Origin: Cymodocea nodosa
Taxonomy: Eukaryota; Streptophyta; Magnoliopsida; Alismatales; Cymodoceaceae
DNA length: 64,000 bases
Assembly (NCBI GenBank): GCA_036874045.1
Contig: CM072345.1
Coordinates: 15,344,001-15,408,000, forward strand
Direction of reading: 5' to 3'
Below are positions 48,801 through 57,800 of this stretch, in pieces (positions within the stretch are counted from its first letter, which is position 1; each line of letters begins with the position of its first letter). A program made the position numbers and the translations under genes. The notes under the pieces are model-generated. The model had not been told where the DNA came from. It saw only the letters and a list, made by a program, of their open reading frames with translations, and made no database searches.

Positions 48801-51800
48801 CCTCATTATTTGTGCAATGGCTCCTCCACCTCCTTAAATGCAAAACAATCCAATAGATCATCGTGAAACTCCTCCCATGAGCTTTGTGATTGCCTTACTT
48901 TGTAATGACTGAACCATTGGCAAGCCTCATCCTTGAGATGTAATACTGCATTTTGAACCTTCTACATTGGAGGTATATCATAGAAGAAGAAAAACCTCTC
49001 GACATGTTGGAGTCAGATCTCTACACTTCCCTCACCTTGGAATGTTAAAAAACTCAATTTGATTGTAGATTTGTTAATAGGTTGTTGCTGCCATTCCTGT
49101 TCAATTCACCTTGAACAAACTCCTCGTTCCCATGCCCTCCTTTGTGTCATCGATACTTTGGATCTTGCATCGCATCATTGATATCTTTGATTACAGCACA
49201 CGTCTCCCATTGAAATCATAAGAAGAGATAACACATTTTGTCCATTGATGTCTGTTAGTGTTTATGTTCTTTGTCATATGGAAGATCCATTTAAGCTAAA
49301 TGGATCCTCCTCTTGTCTAGGGTATTTATACCTTTGTTATCTCTTTTTTTCATTTAATGAAAAACTAGTTTGTACATGGTATCAGTAGCTTAGGTTAACC
49401 TCCTACTACCACCCCACCCTCTTCCTTTTCCAACTATCGTTTGCCGTTGCTGCCTGCCACTATCATCTGTCGCTACCGTCACCTGTACCTTTTCTTTTTC
49501 TCACGGTTGGCGCTGTCCACCACCGGTCTTGTCGCGGTCGTCCTCGTGTGGTGATCAGTTGGTCGTCCTTTGTGGCTCCTTTGACCACGATGAGATCTTT
49601 CGTCATGCCTTTTTTTTTTTTCTAACAAGTTTCTTCCACGGTACCCGGTCCGGTCACGAGTTTCTTCCGCCGTGCTCTTCCGATGGTCTTCATAGTTTTA
49701 TACCCTGTCTTGTTTTTTCTCTTCCTCTGCCAGTACGCCCGTCTGGTTCCGCAGCCTATTGTCTGCGACTTCCTCCTGTCCTTTGCAATTTTCAAATTAC
49801 TGGCTTGGCTAGTTGACATTACGCCCTCCATCGCAGTTTAGCCGAGCAGTCTCAACCCTGTTCCATCGAGTCACCTGTCCTAGCTGTCTGCTGTTAGGCA
49901 GTGTGTCACGACAGTCGCCCTTGCTTGCTATTTTTCAGTCTGCTGGTTCCCTTGCACTTGTGTTTTCTTTTTTGATTTACACCGTCTATGGTGACGCGAG
50001 ATCTCCTCCTTACCAAGTTCATCGACATTTCTGAAAGACTCAATGACAACAACTATGTGCATTGGGCTCAAAGCTTTGAGACTGTGGTGATGGCACACCC
50101 ACCACAAGCGTCGCCATCTCCTTTTCCGGCCTCCTAATGACAAGGATGCTATTTATGAGGATTGGTTGGTAGATAACTCTACCATTGTGTCTTGGATGTT
50201 GTTTAGCATAGAATCCTTTGTTGCTTGAGGAGTTTTCATGTTACGTCCTGCCAAGCATATATGGGACAATCTCCGTTGTATCTATGGTCATCAAAATAAC
50301 ATCTCCAAGGTTTTTTAGATCAATGAACAACTGTTTCAAGCCAAACAGGGCGATCATACTTGCCAGGAGCACTACACTTATATCCGTGGACTTATTAATG
50401 AGCTCAATCTTTATTAGCCTCTTATTGACCTGACTACCTTCGTTCGTCATCGTGAGGAGTTAGTTGTTGCTGCCTATCTGACCAGCCTCTACCTTACTAT
50501 TGCCTTCCAAATCCGTAACTCCATTTTAGGTGGTGACAATCTGTTAAATTTGAATGAGACATTTTCTTGTGCTCTTCGGGTCTCCACTCTGTCCATGTTG
50601 TCTACTCCTGTTTTTGATCAGTTTGCTTTTGTTGTTGGGGGAGGCCGTGGCTCCAGCTCCAGTTGAGGGGTGGGTAGATGGTTCACTACTTGATAACGTC
50701 CCAAGTGTCAATGGTGTGGCAAACTGGAACACAGGTTTGAAAAGTGTTAGGACAAATTCGACAAGCTGCCTGTCGCTCATCTCACTACTGAGGCCTCTAA
50801 CATTGAGCCCCCACTTATATCTAGTCTTACTGTCACTATCTCGCGGGATGACTATAATCGTCTCACTCAGACTTGTGACATCGAATCCATTGCTTTGTGG
50901 GCCCAAACATCCACTTCTTCAAGTATCTCCTCTACTTTATTGTTGAAATTAAGAATCAATTTTCTACTTGTCCCAAGATCTTACGTACTGATAATGTTCT
51001 TGAATTTTTCTAGCATAATTTTCAGGAAGTGTGTTTCTCTCTTGGGATTGTTTACCAAACCTCGTGTTCTTATACCTTTTCTCAAAATGAGGTTGTTGAG
51101 CGCAAGCATCGTCATGCACTCAATGTTGTCTGCATTCTAAAGCTTCATATGCATGTTTCCAAATACTTGTAGGTTGATGTTGTTCTCACCGCTGCCTATC
51201 TTATAAATCGCATGCTTTCTACTCTATTGGGCGGTGCCATTCCTCTCTACCATCTCTTCTCTACATCAGACCTCTTTCCTGTTTCTCCATGTGTTTTTGG
51301 TTGTGTTGCGTTTGTCTAGGACTTGTCACTCAATTTGGATAAACTATCTCCTCGTATCATCAAGTGTTTTTTTTGTTGACTACTTCCACACTTAAAAGGG
51401 GTATCGTGTTTTTCACCCTCCCTCTTGTTGGTACTTTGTCTCTTTGGATGTCACTTTTTTTGAGGACAAGTCCTACTTTTCCTCTAGTACTTCAGATTCC
51501 CCTCTTATGGAGTAGATTCCTCTTCCTCTTTCTGCGTCTATCGAGCTTGATCATATCTTTCATTTTGATGAGCTGTCTGTGCCCAATGTCCTTGTGCCAC
51601 CTTCCTTGCAGGTTTATCATCATCAGATACCCCTGCTTTCAATTGCTCTCAACCTCTCCTCAGCCTTCGCCTGCGAGTCCTCACTCACTATCTCTAGCGA
51701 CTTACCTATTACCCTTTGAAAATGTACTTGCTCTTGTACTCTATATCTCCTTTCTAATGCTACTTCTTATGCTTACCTCAATGACACCTTTTGCAGTCTT

Positions 51801-54800
51801 GCATTTTCCATTGCCATTGAGTCTTTACCTAGGGATCATCATGAGACACTTCAGTTCCCTCACTGGAAGGTCGCTATGGATGAGGAGATGGAGGCTTTAC
51901 TCTCTCGAGACATATGAGATCTTGTTTCGTGTCCTAGCAGGGCTAACATTGTTTCCTGCCGATGGGTCTACACTATCAAGTAACATCCTGATGGTAGTGT
52001 GACATGCTATAAGACTCGCCTTGTTGCTCGTGGCTTCTCCCAGGAGATTGGCTTCGATTACATCGAGATGTTTTCTCCAGTGGCACATCTTAATTCTATT
52101 TGTGTTCTCATATCCTTGGCTATCAATCAGTCTTAGACTGTTTCTCAACTAGATGTCAAAAATGTCTTTCTGTATAGTGATCTTGAGGAGCAGGTCTTCA
52201 TAGAGCAACCTCCCGAATATGTTACTCAAGGGGAGTCTGATGTATGCTTACTTAACAAGGTTATCTATGGTTTGAAACAAAACCCCAAGGCGTGGTTTGA
52301 CAGGTTTAGCAATATGATGTGGAGTAATGGGTTTGACAGTTGTCGAGTTGACTCATTATTTTTTATCAAAAAGACCACACAAGACATGATTATTTTGGTA
52401 ATATATGTTGATGATATGCTTTTCACAGGAGATGATGTACAAGGCATTGAAGACACAAAGCATTTCCTTTTGTTTCACTTTACTACCAAATATATGGGTA
52501 AACCCCGATAGTTTCTAGGTATAGAGTTTGTTTACTCTAAGAGTTCTCTCTCTCTGTCCCAAAGGACATATGTTCTTGACTTACTCAAAGAGACAAGACT
52601 TAAAGGGTGTAAACCTAAGAGCACTCCCATTGAGCAGGATCATCTGTTCTGGTAAGATGACTCTCCATCTTACGAAGACCTAGCGAGATATAGAAGACTT
52701 GTGGAAAATCTAATCTATCTCACAAATACTAGGCCAAACATCACCTTTGTTGTCAATCTCCTCAATTAGTTCATGCATGATCCTAAGGCCATTCATTGGC
52801 AAGATGTGATACGAGTTCTCGTTTATCTTAAGAAGACACTAGGAAAGAGACTTCTATACAAGAAGCATGGTCACCTTCAGGTTGAAGGTTATTTAGATGC
52901 TAGACATGTAGGTGACAAAGCAACTAAGAAGTTAACCTCTGGTTTTTGCACCTATGTTGGAGGAAATCTAGTTATGTGGAGAAGCAAAAATCAAAATGTA
53001 GTTTCTAAGTCTAGTGCAAAAGTTGAATATAGGGTCATGTTCTAAACTACCTTTGAGTTGATTTGGCTCAAGGCTTTACTCAAAGAGTTTGGTGTTGAAG
53101 TTCACTCTCCAATGCTTATGTTTTGTGACAACTAAGCTACTATCCATAATGTCAGCAACCACACTTTTCATAAGAGAACTAAATATATTGAAGTAGATTG
53201 TCATTTCATTAGAGATAGTGTGCTCAAGCGAGTCATTTCTACACCCTTCACTCGCTCTGAAGATTAAGTAGCTGACATTTTCACTAAAGAAGTTAGAGTT
53301 GGGTTGTTTAATAAACTATGTAATAAGTTGAGCATGTTTGATGCGTATGCTTCAACTTGAGGGGAGTATTAGTGTTTATATTTTTTGTAATATGAAAGAT
53401 CTATTTAAGTTAAATGGATCATTCTCTTATCTAGGGTATTTATACCTTTGTTATCTCTTCTTTTCATTTAATGGAAAACTAGTTTGTATAATGTCAACTT
53501 CGTACCCTCTAGATTCAATTATAGGCTCTGATACTGAGGTGTTACATGCCTCTTTTGCCATGCCCTGTGTGATCCATCGCCCATCGCTCGTGTGTTGAGG
53601 GTCATTGAGTGCTCCATTGCTTCTCAATTGTTGGATCAATGAGAGAACAAGATGGATGACAAAGTGGAAATGAGAATAAGAGATGGCTTGTTGGTGGCTT
53701 CCACCTGACGAAGAGGGATTTGGTGGCAACCACCCAAACCAAAAGGGGAAAATCCACCTTGGGATTGTCACTAGAATTCAGCCTGCCTTTTTCTCATTTT
53801 TGTATAAGCTATTTATACAGTCTGACCATGGTTACAAACAGGCACACACATGGGTCCAAAGCTGCTTGATTATTCTACTCATGCCACAACCATATGACAA
53901 CTTGACACTAGCCATCCATGACACCGTGGGAAGTGACACCATAGGCCTGCTAGGAGCAAGGGAATTAAAACCTAGTTCAGTTAGTAAGTCAATTTCATCA
54001 GATTTGCACCGCATCTTGTTGAAGGTGCAAGTGAATATTCATAGATTCTCCTCAATATGACTAGGGATTCTATCAAAAGAGCCTTTTTGCTTGTCATAGA
54101 TTACAGCACAATGCCCCTTCCAGCATTCCTAGAGAGTACAAGCAATAAGATATTTGATAGTATTGGTGGAAAGCTTCTTGCTGCAAGCAAATAAAACCTT
54201 CATGATGAATTGGTGCCAATGATTTTGGTCCCTAATGTGAATATGCAACTTCCAATTGATCCAAATTCTACAAAGGGAGGCCCACTCTCCTTTGAAATAA
54301 AGATGGTGGGAGGAATTAGTTTGGGACGAGATGTGGCAGCACTTGCAATGCAATGCCAAGTGGAAGCCCCTCCTCTGAGCATTAGTTTCAGTAGGTAAAA
54401 TAGAATGTAAAAGCCTCTATAAAAAGAAGGAAACTTTGGAAGTGATGACTTTATTCCATAGTCCTCTCCCCCATCCAACCATGTGACGTCTTTTATGAGT
54501 CATCTCCCAAGTGATCTTGAAAGTAAGGTCACCTGAAGAGGTCCAAATCCACCTGCAAATATTCTCTCTGTCCGAAACCAAGTGAAGCCTGTCTAGAATT
54601 TCTTGAGTCACACTGATCAGCAGCTTAAGAGTATTAAGGTTGCATTGAACAACAGCAACATCTGCAACAAATAAGCCCTCAAAACTAGGCCTAGGAGTAA
54701 AGGTGTCAATAAGAACATTGGAAAGACCCCACCAGTCCCTCCAGAAGTGTATATCTCCCTTTCTACCCATCCATCTGGCAGAGTGAGTGATGTGATTTGA

Positions 54801-57800
54801 AGCCACATTCATATATCCATAAGGAAGCCCATACTTTTGTAACATCAAATCAGACTATAGAGTCGTGCACTGGATTATCCACCAAGCCATCTTCATCTTG
54901 AGGGACAGTAGGACTTCACATAAGTCCTGGATGCCCAGACTGCCCTCCTCAATTGGTTTAGTAACATATGAACACTTTCAACTAGTGAGTTTTTCTCAAC
55001 CCAAGGAAGTTGGAAAAAATGGATTATAATCTATCCATAATGCCCATCAGAATGTCAAAAACACTCGTAAGGTGAATAGGTAAGTTGGAAAGGATGTGCT
55101 TCAACAAGGTGATTTGGGCTCTTGAGGAGAGCAATTTGCTTTTCCAACTAGCCAGCTTATTTTAGACTTTTTGCACTAGATCCTTAAAGAAAATGGTTTT
55201 GGCCCTCTTAAAAATAGGGCACCCCAGATATCGAAAGGGAAAATCACCCTGCTGAAAGCCAGTGACAGTGTTGATCATCTCCTCTCTCATAGGGGAGAGA
55301 CACCAAGGGGCAATAAAAAACTTTTAGCCTTATTCACTTTTTGACTAGTGAAGTATTGATAGTCTTGCATCAGGTGCATAATCTCCTTTGACCCTTTTTT
55401 CTTACCATTGATGAAAAAAATGGCATCATTAGCATAAAGAAGTGGGATATCGGGGGGAGCTTGCTGCCACAGTTGAAGGGATCAATCTAATAACTAGTGA
55501 CTGGGTTATGTAATCCATGATCGAGGAGCTCTTCAATAATGATGAAAAGATAGGGTGAGAGCGGATCCCCTTGTCTGAGAACCCTAGAGGCCTTGAAAAA
55601 GCCTGTGAATTGAACCTACTAAATAGAAGCCCATTCCAGCCTATCATAGGCTTTTTCCATGTTTAGATTAAGAATGATATTGGCCCTATGGTGACCCTTC
55701 TCAATATGTTGCGCCATCTTCAAGGTAAGAGAGACATTATCAAAGATATTCCTATCCTTAACAAAGGCCCTTTGTGATAAGGAAATCATCTTGTGGATAA
55801 AACTAGCCAATCTCTTAGTAAGGATCTTAGAAATTATCTTGTATCTAACACTGCACAAGCTAGTAGGTTTAGGGTCCTTAAAGTTCATAGGACTATCAGC
55901 TTTGGGAATTAAGGAAAGAAAGGTGGCCTTCCAAGATATATCAAGTCTTCCTTCCCAAAAGAAGCATTGAACAGCTCCAACAACATCTTTATTAATGATA
56001 TCCCAGCAACCCTGAAAACATTAAGCAGGGAAACCGTCAAGCTTAGGGGCATGGTCTTTGCCAATGGAAAAAACTGCATCCTTAACTTCATCATAATCAG
56101 GAATGTGGAAGAAATCATCATTGTCCTCTACATCTAAAGCTGTAGGGATATTTTGCATAAGAGAATCAACCACCAGAGATCCTCCAGAAGTCAGCAGCTC
56201 ATTAAAAAGTTCTTTCCCCTTGTGCAACACTTCCTCCACTAACTTAAGCTGTAAATTAGTCTGTAAGGCACCCACCCAGTTTGTACTCCAACATCGACTA
56301 ATGATTTCATGGAAAGGGTTCCAGTCACCTTCAGCAAGCCATTCGATCTTAGGCTTTTTGGGTGAGAAAGGCAGCTTTTTGCTGGTTTCTTTTAATCAGA
56401 GCATTCCTGAGGTGGTTCAGGCAATCGACAACCTCCTTATCAGCACCTTCCTGCAGTTGAACCTCTAAGATACTGATTTCCTACATAAGGCATTCCTGAT
56501 CATTGTCAATATGCCCAAAAAACCTCTCTATTCTAGCGGAGACAAGTTTTCAGGACTGCCAACTTCATGTTCAGGCCTGCCATGGGACTGGGGGCATCCA
56601 CAGTAGCCCAAGAATTAGCAACCACTGTCTTGAAGTCTTTGTGAAGAGCCCACATTCTTTGAAAGCAAAAGATGGAGGGACCAAACCACTTGTTAGACTC
56701 TTGTGTGATCAGCATAGGGGAGTGATTTGATGACCCACACAGTTTGTAATCAACCATGGCTTTCCACTGTCCTTTGTCCAGATTATGAACTAGCACCCTG
56801 TCAAGCTTCTTATATTGCCTCCATTTCCCTCTCTGGTTATTGCACCAAGAGAGGTGGTCTCCCAAACCCAGATCACAGATCAAGGTATTGAAGTCTCTAA
56901 TAGCAGCAAAGTTTAATCCACCTTGGCTAATCACATCATTGTGGCTCCTCACAACATTAAAGTCGTCAGCTAGCACCCAAAAGGAATTAATCAAGTTTCC
57001 ACCAATCCACTTCAAATCAGACCATAAATTTCTCCTTAAACTGACACCACAGGAGTCATACACAGCAGTAAACACAAAATTACCTTTGCTGGAGTGCGAA
57101 ATCCAGTAGCTAGTCATTTGGGAGGAGTCTTCAATATGGTGCATGGTAATGCTATCAGACTAAAATAATTAGATTTTCCCATCAGCAAGGTGAGGGTGCC
57201 AATTTGGAAGACGGATAAAATGAGCAATATCAGGGCCTTGGTCAACAGCAATGAAAGGTTCAAGAATCACAACTAATTGGGCTTTATTGTGATAAATGAG
57301 ATCCTTCAGAAGAATTTTAGGGGCAATGTTACCCAGGCCCTTACAATTCCAGGTTATGATCTTCATATTGAAGAAAAGGAAATGATGTGGATCAAAATTA
57401 GGATTCTGGACAAGAGATTTCCAGCCTCTAAGAGGGTAGAATTTCCTCCTCATATATGTCTTCTGTCTAGGAGGGCTAAGACTAGTGCTGGCAGCAATGG
57501 TTGGCTTATTCTCAGAGTCCTTCCTATTAGCATTGGGCATTGTTGAGTCACTGACTGGGGCTTCCTTACTACCATCAATCACTGGCTCATCCATAGACGC
57601 TATCTCATCTTTAGAGTCCTCCTCCACCATGTCGGTCCATTTGACCTTAGGGGGGGGAAGATGAATATTTGTTTTGTGTGTTAGCACCAAACATCTGATT
57701 GTCTAAATGCTTGTCATCTACAATAATCACAGCTTGACTAACAATATGCTTCTCCTTGTCAACTTCCCTTTTTTTTTGGGGGGGGGGGGTGGTGTGGAAA

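Larger units (their letters stand above)
45001..53938 (-). mobile_element. Gypsy LTR retrotransposon, minus orientation, interrupted by Copia-3
   Basis: LTRs at 45001-45408 (408 bp, 3' LTR in element orientation) and 53540-53938 (399 bp, 5' LTR) run TGTTA...TGACA on the + strand. A perfect 5-bp duplication CCATA lies at 44996-45000 and 53939-53943. The minus strand next to the 5' LTR has GTATCAGAGCC (about 53524-53536), an initiator tRNA-Met primer-binding site. A purine-rich tract adjoins the 3' LTR at about 45409-45421. The internal order gag-protease-RT-RNase H-integrase identifies Gypsy. All coding parts are broken. Confidence 0.9.

Noticed and set aside
51364..52002. A 212-codon plus-strand frame rich in Leu, Ser and Phe that looks like a membrane protein
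   Set aside because: It is an off-frame reading of the Copia-3 integrase-RT region; the true frame shows integrase and RT motifs.
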